Source of the DNA: Paenibacillus sp. DCT19
GTDB taxonomy: Bacteria; Bacillota; Bacilli; Paenibacillales; Paenibacillaceae
Assembly (NCBI RefSeq): GCF_003268635.1
Contig: NZ_CP029639.1
Coordinates: 4,289,501 to 4,353,500 of the forward strand
Direction: 5' to 3'
Length of the DNA stretch: 64,000 nt
Both the position numbers and the translations under genes were made by a program. Shown here in pieces: positions 1 through 8,289 of this stretch. The number at the start of each line of letters is the position of its first letter. Position 1 is the first letter of the stretch. The notes below the pieces were generated by a model that saw only the letters and a program-made list of their open reading frames with translations, was not told the origin of the DNA and searched no databases.

Positions 1-2
1 AA

Positions 3-1307
3 TCGAAAATGGCTCATATCTGTCTGAGTGCCACATTTCCTCTATTATTGCTAGGTGGCGGATCAGTTGGTGCTGCGGAAGTGCTAGAGAATAGCTCATC
101 TATCTCTTCTGAATCGGCTGTGGCTAATTCCAATATCACACTTGCTGCTGGGGATCTATATGTGTCACCTAACGGCTCAGCGAACAATCCGGGAACGATC
201 AACAGTCCGACTTCACTGGCTAACGCGCTAACCCAGATCGCTCCAGGCAAAACGATCTATTTGCGTGGAGGCACATACAGCTTCTCGGAAACCATTACCA
301 TTGAACGTGGTAATAACGGTACATCCTCCCAACGTAAAAATCTGGTGGCATATGGTTCAGAAAAACCTGTTTTTGATTTCTCCGCACAATCGTTTGCCTC
401 AACGAATCGAGGATTACAAATGTTCGGCGACTATTGGTTCGTAAAAGGGCTGGAGGTTAAAGGTGCTGGAGATAACGGCATTTTCATCGGGGGCAGCTAC
501 AATCGTTTAGAACAAATCGAGGCTCACCATAACAGGGATACAGGTATCCAGATTGGTCGTTATGCTTCGACTGCAGCCAAAAGCGAATGGCCTTCTTATA
601 ACGAAGTCATCCGTTCCTATTCCCATAATAACTACGATCCAGATGATGGTGAAGATGCCGATGGTTTTGCCGCAAAATTAACAGTTGGTCCGGGTAACGT
701 ATTCGATGGCTGTATCGCCGCCTATAACGTAGACGATGGTTGGGATCTGTATAGCAAATCGGATACTGGCGCCATCGGTGTGGTCACGATCCGTAATAGT
801 ATCGCTTTCGCGAATGGAGCAACCGCAGATGGCACTTCAACCTCCAACAGCGATGGCAACGGCTTCAAACTCGGCGGTGAGAAGATCTCCGTAAACCACA
901 TTGTCGAGAATAGCATTGCCTTTAATAACAAGAAGCATGGCTTCACGTATAACAGCAATCCTGGTTCAATCCAGATGAAAAATAACACGTCATGGAACAA
1001 TGGACAGAGCAACTTCGCCTTCGATAAAGGCACCCACATCTTTACGAACAACCTATCCTTCCAAGGCGGCGCAAGCGACAAAACAAGCGGAACCGACGTC
1101 AGCAGCACCAATGTCTGGTGGAAAAACAAAAAAAGCGTTAATGACAAAGGTCTTCTCGCCAGCGCAGCCGATTTTGTCTCCCTCGTACCTTCAGTGACAC
1201 GTAGTGCGGATGGTACACCTATCTTGGGTGATTTCCTGAGGCTTGCGAATGGCAGTGATCTGATTGGTTCGGGCACACCTTCTGGTACGAATGTGGGAGC
1301 GAGGTAA
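3..1307 (+). CDS. Pectate lyase-like right-handed beta-helix protein (PL9-like), 5' end outside window
   Basis: Secreted polysaccharide lyase, expected to cleave polygalacturonate by beta-elimination outside the cell. The first ATG is at 9, but the frame is open to the window edge. The N-terminus (SATFPLLLLGGGSVGAA) looks like the hydrophobic core and cleavage site of a signal peptide lacking its positive n-region, so the true start is probably upstream. The mature part opens with the motif DLYVSPNGSANNPGT typical of these beta-helix enzymes. A run of Asn-rich coils follows, with the acidic motif DDGEDADGFAAKL near residues 212-224 and DDGWDLYSK further on. In PL9 enzymes the Asp cluster binds Ca2+ and the Lys of the FAAK segment is the catalytic base; that assignment is from family knowledge. 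A terminator hairpin follows directly. Family assignment is by motif recall, not a search. Confidence 0.85.
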   Translation, partial: SKMAHICLSATFPLLLLGGGSVGAAEVLENSSSISSESAVANSNITLAAGDLYVSPNGSANNPGTINSPTSLANALTQIAPGKTIYLRGGTYSFSETITIERGNNGTSSQRKNLVAYGSEKPVFDFSAQSFASTNRGLQMFGDYWFVKGLEVKGAGDNGIFIGGSYNRLEQIEAHHNRDTGIQIGRYASTAAKSEWPSYNEVIRSYSHNNYDPDDGEDADGFAAKLTVGPGNVFDGCIAAYNVDDGWDLYSKSDTGAIGVVTIRNSIAFANGATADGTSTSNSDGNGFKLGGEKISVNHIVENSIAFNNKKHGFTYNSNPGSIQMKNNTSWNNGQSNFAFDKGTHIFTNNLSFQGGASDKTSGTDVSSTNVWWKNKKSVNDKGLLASAADFVSLVPSVTRSADGTPILGDFLRLANGSDLIGSGTPSGTNVGAR

Positions 1308-1334
1308 GTTTAATTTGGGTTGAGTTTGAATAGC

Positions 1335-1387
1335 AAATCCCCTTCGTCAAACCAGTTTGTAGCATGTTTATGACCAAGGGGATTTTT
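1335..1387 (+). terminator. Rho-independent terminator after the pectate lyase gene
   Basis: A 10-bp perfect stem, AAATCCCCTT (1335-1344) with AAGGGGATTT (1376-1385), a 31-nt loop and a T-rich 3' side. It lies 28 nt after the lyase stop codon. Confidence 0.75.
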
Positions 1388-1427
1388 GTTATGTATGTTA
1401 TAGAGATTTTACAACAATCCACAGACT

Positions 1428-1883
1428 CTATCTAAACTCTAACTCATGCACCTCGATACATTTTTTATTGATCCAGTCTATTGCTAAATCTGCTTCATCT
1501 TTTAGTATAACGCCTCGCTTGCACTTATACTGAAAATTCTCTTTTGCCCATAAGAGTATGATTTTTGTGAATTCTAAAGTCTCAAGTTTACATGTACTGT
1601 CCTCTTCATCATCTTCAGCAAAGATGTCATCAATGGTTGTAAAAATTTTATCAGATCTAATTATGTTCACATTTCCCCCACCCTCGTATAAAGTTGACTT
1701 TCCTGCTATTAAATCAAGTAATTTTTCGATTTCTTCCTTTACAGTAGCAAAATCGCTAAAAATATCCGAACCCAGTGAATCACTAATGGAGTAGCCATTC
1801 TTTAAAGATGTATCCATACTGAAATCCAAAATAACTTCATTAAAATCTTCATTATATTCAGTTGTATACGTATATCTAATCAT
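1428..1883 (-). CDS. Hypothetical acidic protein, probable orphan immunity protein
   Basis: Unrecognised protein of about 151 residues. The ATG at 1883 is chosen because GGAGA lies 6 nt upstream; the open frame continues further 5' without a ribosome site. It is small, acidic (IFAEDDEEDS stretch), Leu/Ile-rich, without signal peptide or membrane segment, so probably cytoplasmic. It ends with a helix-forming, Lys/Glu-rich C-terminus. It is the last in a train of short AT-rich genes all pointing left, downstream of a WXG-type polymorphic toxin, where immunity genes typically accumulate. Function as an immunity protein is inferred from position, size and charge only. Confidence 0.6.
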   Translation of the reverse strand: MIRYTYTTEYNEDFNEVILDFSMDTSLKNGYSISDSLGSDIFSDFATVKEEIEKLLDLIAGKSTLYEGGGNVNIIRSDKIFTTIDDIFAEDDEEDSTCKLETLEFTKIILLWAKENFQYKCKRGVILKDEADLAIDWINKKCIEVHELEFR

Positions 1884-2089
1884 GTCGTTATCTCCATTCT
1901 TCTTAATACAATGGGTATGCTGATATGATGTGATTTCCCTATTCTTTGTATACATCAAAATACTTCCCACCTAGACAGCAAGCTCTTTCATCCATTGCCA
2001 TTCTAGCGCTCATTGCTCTATATTCCTTAATAGATCGCATACTCTGGCTTATTAAAAACATCTTGTTTTGCTTTGTTCAAAGTGATACT

Positions 2090-2350
2090 TCTTAAGCAGT
2101 ATCATTAAAACCAAAACAGTAAGTCATTCAGGTCTCTCTTATGTTGCAACAAGCGAAAATAAAGACACCAAAAAAACAGGTTAATTAAGGTAGTGTCTGA
2201 CCATAATTAACCTGCTTGATGTATCGGTAGAGCGTTATTTCGGCTATAAAATTAAATCATTTTATATGCTTACACCCGCGTTGACGAAATCTTTATACGG
2301 ATATTACATGCGTTAATTGTGTTATTGGTTGAATGATGGATTCATTCGGC
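2090..2350. repeat. Imperfect direct repeat, copy 1 (second copy 4303-4540)
   Basis: About 240-260 bp shared with 4303-4540 in the same orientation, with substitutions and small indels. Shared landmarks in order: ACTTAAGC near the start, an A-run, a hairpin formed by CAGGTTAATTA (2177-2187) and TAATTAACCTG (2203-2213), then GATGTATCGGTA and TTGACGAAATCTTT. The part after the hairpin is partly open on the + strand in both copies and conserves a similar peptide (for example VERYFGYKIKSFY here), so the repeat may derive from an old gene fragment. The rest of the gene-free stretch 1971-2384 shows nothing recognisable. Confidence 0.7.
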
Positions 2351-2509
2351 GCCAGATGTTTTTTTATGGAGATCCGTCACAAAATTAATCAATATCTCCA
2401 TTATCAAGTGCATCTAAAGTTTCATCGCTTATATCAAGTGGCTCCCTTTCAACTCGATTTGCAAGCGAAAGAAGATCAGTAGAACCAGCTACATTTAAAT
2501 AGCCAGACC

Positions 2510-2881
2510 TTATAAAGAAATGCCCCCTCTTTCATATAGCTTTATTGCTGGCTCAAACAAATCTTTATTATCAATAGCAATTTGATTACCTTCATCAATG
2601 AGTGCGTTTAACTCTAAATAACTTTTTGCAATATCTCTAACATAACTATTGTCAATCTCCTTTAGTGTTTGTAAATCATCAACACTCGCTTGTGACTTAG
2701 TTATCGAATTTGAAATGATAATAAAAGGGTACCTACAGGGACCAGGATAACATTGGAGGAATATTGATGATCTTCTTAAGTATTCTTTACTCAAATGAAC
2801 ATGTGATCTTGCTTGTTTGTTTCCAATACAACTCCAATCTATTGCAGAGATACGCTTAACTGCCTGATTAAAATTTTCCAT
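2510..2881 (-). CDS. Hypothetical protein, C-terminus apparently frameshifted (restored frame would end at 2385)
   Basis: Unrecognised cytoplasmic protein of 123 residues as written. ATG at 2881 is preferred because GGAGCGG lies upstream at good spacing; a TTG 39 nt earlier has no ribosome site. The frame stops at 2510 just after LYERGG. If one more base is added to the C-run at 2523-2527, the frame continues through a plausible acidic tail (GYLNVAGSTDLLSLANRV, then a DALDNGDID ending) to a stop at 2385, giving about 165 residues. An Asp-rich end is common in immunity proteins. The gene lies in the orphan immunity train below the toxin locus. Either a homopolymer error or a genuine truncation is possible. 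Confidence 0.55.
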   Translation of the reverse strand: MENFNQAVKRISAIDWSCIGNKQARSHVHLSKEYLRRSSIFLQCYPGPCRYPFIIISNSITKSQASVDDLQTLKEIDNSYVRDIAKSYLELNALIDEGNQIAIDNKDLFEPAIKLYERGGISL

Positions 2882-3001
2882 GAAGTATTCCGCTCCATCT
2901 TTAAGATTTTCATGGATCAAATATTATTTGGAAAAATAATTACAATGTTACTATATAATCTTTCATTTCAATCCCCTTGAGGGTTTAATTTGGACAATGT
3001 A

Positions 3002-3589
3002 TTACATCAATTTGACCCGTTCTAGATTCGCTAAAAGTCTTCTGTCAATATATGACTCTGTTATCACTGAGAAGTCGTCAGAATTGTTGTGAAGCCCGTG
3101 GGACAGTATAAATTTTTCTCCATTATCCATAACCAGCTCGACACCAACTTCATTCTGTAATTCAGCAAGCAATGCATTCTGTGGGTCTCGCTTGATAATG
3201 TTTATCATCTTTATATTCTGCCCTACTATTTTATTCCAGTAAGAATTGCTGTATTGATTATCCAAAGCGCTAATTGTATAGAGATCAGTATCATTTTCGA
3301 TAGGCTCTTCAGTTACATATCCTGTATCATCTCTTTCAACCCATATAACAACAGAATTCTGTGCTGGGTCACTCGCTGCTCCTACTACTAACCCTGATTG
3401 AAAATATAATAATACTGGCCCCGCAGTTAATGAGAAGACGTCTTCATGTGCTATCTCACATTGCTCCATTGCTTCACTACTTTCCCACCAGCTAAATCTT
3501 GTCAACTTGCTGAGTGTCTGATTCTTTAAAACTTCAAATAATTTAACTTTATCAGATGGGGTAGAACTTTTTTTATCGTCTGCATTCAT
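3002..3589 (-). CDS. Hypothetical protein, probable orphan immunity protein
   Basis: Unrecognised protein of about 195 residues. ATG at 3589 is preferred: AGGAAA lies 6 nt upstream, while an earlier ATG at 3604 has no visible ribosome site. It has no signal peptide or membrane segment. The middle is rich in aromatic and acidic residues (FSWWESSEAMEQCEIAHEDV, then VVIWVERDDTG) and the C-terminus is basic. It sits immediately after a broken toxin tail (3650-3990), the position expected for the cognate immunity gene of that toxin. The role is inferred from context; no family was recognised. Confidence 0.6.
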   Translation of the reverse strand: MNADDKKSSTPSDKVKLFEVLKNQTLSKLTRFSWWESSEAMEQCEIAHEDVFSLTAGPVLLYFQSGLVVGAASDPAQNSVVIWVERDDTGYVTEEPIENDTDLYTISALDNQYSNSYWNKIVGQNIKMINIIKRDPQNALLAELQNEVGVELVMDNGEKFILSHGLHNNSDDFSVITESYIDRRLLANLERVKLM

Positions 3590-3649
3590 CAAGAGTTTCC
3601 TCATTTCAATCTATTTTTTTCGCAGCCTTAATAAGTAGATCTATCATTC

Positions 3650-3990
3650 TTATATTTGTTTTTTAGCAATTAGGTCATTAATACTTTGTTGGTTTAATAA
3701 AGGCGACTCCCCAACTATTCTTATTTTACCATTCTGTAACCTTACTATGTCCTTGGAACCTTGAGCAAATCTGTCGAATAAAATTCCTGGGTTGTTCTCA
3801 ACATCTACTGAAAGCTCATTAACGGTTGGAAAGCCTAGTTCATCTAATGACCATCCATTTTGCATAATTCTCTGAAACAGGTTTACCCGAAAATGGATTA
3901 ATGCCGAGCTCAAACGCCTTAATGTGAAGTGCAGACTCCGTAAATGTCAGGGTTGGAGAATCGCTCACGAATCTCCTATTCAGAGGAACT
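3650..3990 (-). pseudogene. Orphan toxin remnant: pre-toxin linker fused out of frame to a foreign C-terminal tail
   Basis: From about 3990 to 3855 the minus strand encodes [20 protein letters not shown] and then a short KWMV segment. This closely copies the pre-toxin region of the full-length toxin at 5126-6265 ([18 protein letters not shown]). Right after the shared DNA string AAATGGATGGT the sequence diverges from the toxin gene, and this frame stops a few codons later. A second frame, open down to 3650, then encodes a 65-residue tail beginning SLDELGFPTVNEL and ending in DLIAKKQI. The picture is of a silent toxin C-terminal cassette joined to a pre-toxin stub by recombination, then decayed. 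No start codon or ribosome site supports independent expression. Confidence 0.65.
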
Positions 3991-4224
3991 GTCGCACTTG
4001 GCTTGACAATCCGTCAATTTGTTTTGTTCATCAAACACATAAATAGTTTCGCAACTAGGACAACGCCATATATTATTTCTTGGGTTAGGTAAGTCAACAA
4101 TATCTGTAAGGTCTGTTATAATCTCATCCCACTCACGATCAGTGTAAGCCCAAATTGTTACATCATCTAGTGCTTGGCTATTTGAAAGTGTATATCCACA
4201 TTAGAAATGATGCCATTTAACTCC
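3976..4224 (-). pseudogene. Orphan small Zn-ribbon-like protein gene with an in-frame stop
   Basis: One frame reads KWHHF, then a TAA at 4201-4203, then CGYTLSNSQALDDVTIWAY, TDREWDEII and, near the end, WRCPSCETIYVFDE, to a stop at 3976. The CPSC pair with the earlier Cys could form a small metal-binding or structural knuckle. A ribosome site (GGGAGATGGAG) precedes an ATG that is out of frame with the main body. The conserved-looking core with both a frame shift and a stop near its start marks it as decayed. It lies in the orphan immunity train between the intact immunity gene (4613-5110) and the toxin remnant. Identity as an immunity gene is inference. Confidence 0.5.
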
Positions 4225-4302
4225 ATCTCCCTTTATTTTTAATAATAGAGCCATCATTCTGATAAATTTTTGGTGCATGGTGCCTTAGAGAAAACTTGTA
4301 AA

Positions 4303-4540
4303 ACAACTTAAGCCACTATCACTGAATAAGTTGCGATTCTAAAAGCAAAAACAAAGATACAAAAAAACAGGTCAATTACGGTGGCATCTGACCATAATCA
4401 ACCTGTTTGATGTATCGGTAAAGCGTTACTTAGGTTATAGAATTAAATCATTCTATGTGCCGTACATTCGTATTGACGAAATCTTTTTACAGGTATTACA
4501 TTGGTTAGTTGTGTTATGGCTAAATGATGAATTTATTCGG
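4303..4540. repeat. Imperfect direct repeat, copy 2 (first copy 2090-2350)
   Basis: Same orientation and landmarks as the copy at 2090-2350, including the hairpin arms around CTGACCATAATCAACCTG and the run GATGTATCGGTAAAGCG. Here the + frame after the hairpin stays open for about 55 codons (VKRYLGYRIKSFYVPYIRID, then a hydrophobic segment), while copy 1 has shifts and stops in it. The two copies bracket the cassette holding the genes between 2385 and 4224. The flanking gene-free DNA of 4225-4612 holds nothing else I can identify. Confidence 0.7.
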
Positions 4541-4612
4541 GTCTGGGTAGCCCTTCCGACCTGTTCAGTGTGGTGAACGAGGTTTTATTCGTAGAAGCAA
4601 CAATCCCTTCTT

Positions 4613-5110
4613 CTAAGTCCTTCCTTTTATCAACCGGAATATCATAGAATATATATCCACAATCTCATCACCCTTATTTAATAGTAACTCAATATTTGGT
4701 AAAACTAATCTTTGCGTAATTTGTTCGATGCGTTCTAGCAGAAGAAATAGCTTATTATCACCATACATGACTTTAAAATCATCTTTTGAGTCTATGATCT
4801 TTTTACCGTTCCATATATCAACATCAATTATTGGATTTCCAACAGATTTAGGTATATCACTAACATTTGTTAGTTCTTTTGAAGAATATTCAATATCGTT
4901 GATAGATACTACTGTAATAGAAAATATTTTATTTGACTCGCTGTTCACTTTAACTTCAATGAAAGATGATTTGTTATTAAGTACCCTGTAATAAAATAAC
5001 TCCTTTGATGAAATATCATTTAAAGGAAACTCAACGGTTATTGGTACGTAAAAGTCTGTCTCCAAATAAGATTTCATCTCATCTTGTGATATTCCTTGTA
5101 ATTTCAGCAT
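4613..5110 (-). CDS. Probable cognate immunity protein of the adjacent polymorphic toxin
   Basis: A 165-residue acidic cytoplasmic protein, not recognised by family. The start at 5110 has an excellent ribosome site (GGGAGG, 6 nt from ATG). It begins 15 nt after the stop of the toxin gene in the same direction, the standard arrangement that lets an immunity protein be made with its toxin. The predicted fold is mixed beta (FYVPITVEFPLND; FIEVKVNSESNK) followed by helices near the C-terminus. There is no signal or membrane segment, consistent with neutralising a cytoplasmic nuclease-like toxin. The pairing is inferred from coupling and spacing. Confidence 0.75.
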   Translation of the reverse strand: MLKLQGISQDEMKSYLETDFYVPITVEFPLNDISSKELFYYRVLNNKSSFIEVKVNSESNKIFSITVVSINDIEYSSKELTNVSDIPKSVGNPIIDVDIWNGKKIIDSKDDFKVMYGDNKLFLLLERIEQITQRLVLPNIELLLNKGDEIVDIYSMIFRLIKGRT

Positions 5111-5125
5111 CTTCTTCCTCCCTGT

Positions 5126-6265
5126 TTAAGGTATATAAAGGGCATGTTTAATGACTGGTAATTGCCCAGCTTCCCTAGATGGACTAAATATTAATTCCCA
5201 ATTGCTAACTACTATTGGTTCATTAAACTTGTATCCCTTTCTAGTAGCTTCTTTTACAGATGATTGAAAACTAGTTAATAATTGTTGTTCAGTTAACTTT
5301 TGTCCATGCGATATAGTTCTGGTTGAATACTCTACCATATGTTTAGTAGCATTTGGATTTACCCAATACTTTTCTCCATTCACTGATACTTCAAATGATT
5401 TAGGAATGTTTGTACCTGGATTATTAGGTTGTGTTCCTTTGATATTATCCCAAACGGTCCCAGTTTCACCATTCCCGCCATTAGCCGACCCTGCTTTTTC
5501 TGAACTCTTTCTCTTCGCCTTTTCGGCCTCCTCAATATATCCTTTCATCTTCTTTACGGAGGAATGGGAAGATGGCAAACGGAGAGGCCCTTGGCGGCCA
5601 GGTATGCTCCCACGAATCATTTGAAATCCCATAAAAATCTGTCCAGCCTTCAGACTTATAACCATCCATTTTGCATAATCCTCTGAAACAGGTCTACCCG
5701 AAAATGGATCAATACCGAGCTCAAATGCCTTAATCTGGAGTGCAAATATGTCCTCTCCAGGAGGTTCGACATTCACAGCTTGCATTTTATTAAAATCCAG
5801 ATGTCCTTGATCCTTCTCATAAGCTTGTAGAGAGGCCTGATCCGCAACACCATTCTCATTGACAGGCAGCCACATCCACCTACCATAAAAATTAACATGA
5901 GCCATCCGGTAGCCTTTATCACCTGAGCCAGTACCACTTGAATTGGTCATCATAGCTGCTGCGCCAACAGCTCCAGCTGCACCACCGAGACTTACACTCT
6001 GAGCATCTGCATCCTCGAAACGTGTGGCGATGACCTTTAATTCCTTAGAGGTGTTGACCATACTCTCTAACGCCTTATCAAGTATAGGACCTGATCGCTC
6101 AAATTCATAGAAAAACCGCTCTTGTGTTGCCCCCGTCCACATCATTCGGACAAACATGATCTGCCTTGTTAGTTCACCACGTATCTGTTCTAACTGTTGT
6201 CTCGCCTGCTCCACCTGAGTCGATACGTGATGTAGCTGTTCAGGGGTGATTTTAATTGTACTCAT
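5126..6265 (-). CDS. WXG-type polymorphic toxin with pre-toxin linker and C-terminal toxin domain
   Basis: A 379-residue effector of the type exported by type VII (Esx/Yuk) secretion. Residues 1-90 form the paired-helix N-domain with the W-T-G turn at 43-45 and an FFYEFE segment at 51-56. Residues 90-125 are Gly/Ala/Ser-rich. Residues about 171-220 ([20 protein letters not shown] onward) resemble the pre-toxin (PT-TG-like) linker seen in Bacillus LXG/WXG toxins. A low-complexity Lys/Gly hinge at 236-270 leads to the C-terminal domain, about 287-379. This has [18 protein letters not shown], a conserved-looking WELIFSP and a final His (IKHALYIP), and is probably nuclease-like by analogy; the activity is not identified. 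The likely immunity gene follows after 15 nt. No secretion machinery genes are in the window. The linker is duplicated in the remnant at 3850-3990. Confidence 0.8.
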   Translation of the reverse strand: MSTIKITPEQLHHVSTQVEQARQQLEQIRGELTRQIMFVRMMWTGATQERFFYEFERSGPILDKALESMVNTSKELKVIATRFEDADAQSVSLGGAAGAVGAAAMMTNSSGTGSGDKGYRMAHVNFYGRWMWLPVNENGVADQASLQAYEKDQGHLDFNKMQAVNVEPPGEDIFALQIKAFELGIDPFSGRPVSEDYAKWMVISLKAGQIFMGFQMIRGSIPGRQGPLRLPSSHSSVKKMKGYIEEAEKAKRKSSEKAGSANGGNGETGTVWDNIKGTQPNNPGTNIPKSFEVSVNGEKYWVNPNATKHMVEYSTRTISHGQKLTEQQLLTSFQSSVKEATRKGYKFNEPIVVSNWELIFSPSREAGQLPVIKHALYIP

Positions 6266-6634
6266 ACGATTCTCAACTCATTCAAAATAGGATTATCCCA
6301 TGTTAGCAGAAGCTTGATCTTGTTTCATCCAGCATAACTCCTAAATTTATCCACCAAAAACTTATACTGAAGTCCTAGTACGAATCCCCCTTCATCCTAT
6401 GTAGTTAAATTTTGAATTGTACGTGTCTAAAATACCGACGTTTAGACCTAGTTCTTTATATCCAGTTGCTCTTAATACTTGCTAGTATGATCTTATCTGA
6501 AGTTGAGTCGTTCTTCTCACTGAAGAAACGATTGCGGAGCCTATATCGCTCGTTATCCATCTTAACACTAAGGAGTTATAATCATTGAATTTAAACCTTA
6601 TCAGGAATAGTTTAATGTTATGGCGCTACAGCTC

Positions 6635-6677
6635 AAACTCCACTTGCTTTTCATTTTACAAGTGGAGTTTATTTTTT
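6635..6677 (+). terminator. Terminator-like hairpin in the gene-free stretch 6266-6848
   Basis: A perfect 11-bp stem, AAACTCCACTT (6635-6645) with AAGTGGAGTTT (6660-6670), followed by ATTTTTT on the + strand. No + gene precedes it; only a gene stub with a ribosome site near 6571-6580 and an open frame of a few codons was seen. It may be left from a deleted gene. The rest of 6266-6848 holds nothing recognisable. Confidence 0.6.
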
Positions 6678-6848
6678 ACCACATTTAATTAGTGAGAAAG
6701 TTGAATCAATTTCTTAACTCATTAAAACGATTTTTTATGTGACTAGATATAGACAAATCAAACCGTTTTGATCTGTATCTAACCTTGATTTAAGCAGCTA
6801 AAGGTATTATGAAATGGATTCAGTTATACATTTATTTCAAACCACAAA

Positions 6849-7727
6849 TTAAGGAGCTACATTCCCCGTGTTGCTATTCTGTTCTACTTTAGTACCCGGT
6901 AACTGAATCATTGGCGTATTAGATCCACTTACATATGGTAGAGCCCCATCCCATTTCTTAATGGTTTCATATTCAACGAGTTGACTTGATAATGATTGTT
7001 GAAGTTCTTTATTTGCTTTGGCTTGACCTTCCGCTTCGATCAATAATTTATCTGCATTACCTTGTGCCTCGACGCGCTTGCGCTCTGCTTCTTTCTTCGC
7101 AATCTCAAGTTCAGTTGTCTTACGTTCCAGTTCTTGAGAAGCCTCGACACGCTTATCAATGGCTTCCTGAGTTTTCGCATCAGGTTGAGGAACACCTACG
7201 GTAACGTTTGATACAATAAAGCCTAATTCTTTTACATCATCAGAAAAACGCTGTTGCACGTCTACGCCTGCCTCGGATGACTTTTCACCATACACATCAA
7301 TGACAGTAAACTTGGAAATACCTTTACGGGCTGCGTCACGGAAACGTGTTTTGAGATATGTATCCTCAATTTCTTGAATGCTTATGGGTCCAAATGTGTT
7401 GAAAATAGAAGATACTTTACTTGGTTCTACCTGGTAGTTGTAAGCAAAATCGATTGTGATGTTTTTCCCGTCAGAAGTAGCAATCTGGATATCTCTGTAT
7501 TCAACCGTTTGAATTCGAATCGGATATTTCGTCACTTTATCAAACGCTCCAACGAGTTTCCATCCTTGACTCAGTGTACTATCTTTTACCCCTCCGTTTG
7601 GTGAATACACGACCCCAACATAACCATTCGGAATTCGTGTGACAAAGAAGGTTACCAGCAATACGCCCACAATAATAACTAGTGCAACCGCAATGGCCCC
7701 TGCTCTAAACGTCTTTGAATTTTTCAT
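6849..7727 (-). CDS. SPFH/prohibitin-family membrane protein
   Basis: A membrane-anchored scaffold protein of the stomatin/prohibitin/flotillin superfamily, about 292 residues. The second ATG (7727) is preferred because GAGGAG lies 7 nt before it, whereas the first ATG almost touches it. Residues about 9-31 are one strong transmembrane segment with a short positive N-tail. About 33-200 is the SPFH domain (opening IPNGYVGVVYSPNGG). From about 185 to 250 it is a long Glu/Lys/Ala coiled coil. The C-terminus is short and polar. Such proteins organise membrane microdomains or hold proteases; the specific role here is unknown. The gene overlaps the 3' end of a small membrane-protein gene by 23 nt, so the two are probably translationally coupled. 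Confidence 0.88.
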   Translation of the reverse strand: MKNSKTFRAGAIAVALVIIVGVLLVTFFVTRIPNGYVGVVYSPNGGVKDSTLSQGWKLVGAFDKVTKYPIRIQTVEYRDIQIATSDGKNITIDFAYNYQVEPSKVSSIFNTFGPISIQEIEDTYLKTRFRDAARKGISKFTVIDVYGEKSSEAGVDVQQRFSDDVKELGFIVSNVTVGVPQPDAKTQEAIDKRVEASQELERKTTELEIAKKEAERKRVEAQGNADKLLIEAEGQAKANKELQQSLSSQLVEYETIKKWDGALPYVSGSNTPMIQLPGTKVEQNSNTGNVAP

Positions 7728-7862
7728 CTGCATTCTCCTCTTGTTTGAATTTATCGTACTTTTTCAGAATTCTACTACCTATTTTATTGAATAACGGGAT
7801 CATTAATGCCCATAGAATAAATGCTAGGATTATTATTAAAATGATTCCCCAATAAATGGCAT
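7705..7862 (-). CDS. Small single-span membrane protein, start region probably frameshifted
   Basis: About 50 residues: a strongly hydrophobic helix (IYWGIILIIILAFILWALMI) followed by a basic, polar tail ending in DEKFKDV. The start is a puzzle. A perfect AGGAGG lies 6 nt before an ATG at 7862, but that ATG reads only eight codons (MPFIGESF) before a stop. The hydrophobic frame is one base away. Adding one C after ATGCC would give M-P-I-Y-W-G and join start and body. Otherwise the only in-frame initiator is a TTG at 7893 without a good ribosome site. It overlaps the SPFH gene by 23 nt, suggesting a coupled pair. The function is unknown. Confidence 0.6.
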
Positions 7863-8174
7863 GATTGTCCTCCTCTCTTTGTATCCGGCGCAAACCTGAT
7901 CTGTACGAAGAAACCCCATAGTTAAATTCATCTGCGCTTCATCTACATTCATTAAACACATCCATTTATATGTTACTTCCCCGTACATCTAATTAATAAC
8001 TATAAGTTATATCCTTATTTATATATACTTTGTAAATACGTATTCGGTTTCACAATATCTAGCACTTCTTGTAGCTTTAGAACATTGAATAGGATTCGAT
8101 CCAACTTATTTTAAGGCTTGTTAGCATCCATAATTGAACTATTTTAGGCACATCAGCTTAAAAAATGGGGTCAC

Positions 8175-8203
8175 AAAAAGAGCCATCCGTTTGATGGCAT
8201 CTT
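8175..8203 (-). terminator. Terminator of the yaaA transcript
   Basis: On the minus strand GCCATC/GATGGC arms (8182-8187, 8193-8198), extended by AGAT/CTCT-type pairs, are followed by TTTTTGTG. It lies about 90 nt after the yaaA stop. The surrounding gene-free DNA of 7894-8289 shows no other signal. Confidence 0.6.
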
Positions 8204-8289
8204 CTAATACGAATCCTTTTTTTCAATTTTACCCAAACTCAATAACAGAAGCCTCACCATATGTAAAGGAAACGAACATGTATTTTAGT

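Noticed and set aside
722..1276. Long open frame opposite the pectate lyase gene
   Set aside because: It mirrors codon structure of the lyase gene; composition (Leu/Pro/Ser-rich) and lack of ribosome site mark it as a shadow.
6566..6600. Ribosome site followed by a few open codons (IEFKPYQE-like) on the + strand
   Set aside because: Only about eight codons with no canonical start; at best a stub of a deleted gene, so not listed as a gene.
8178..8203. Hairpin near 8180 considered as a riboswitch part
   Set aside because: Six-bp stem with T-run directly downstream of yaaA is adequately explained as a terminator.
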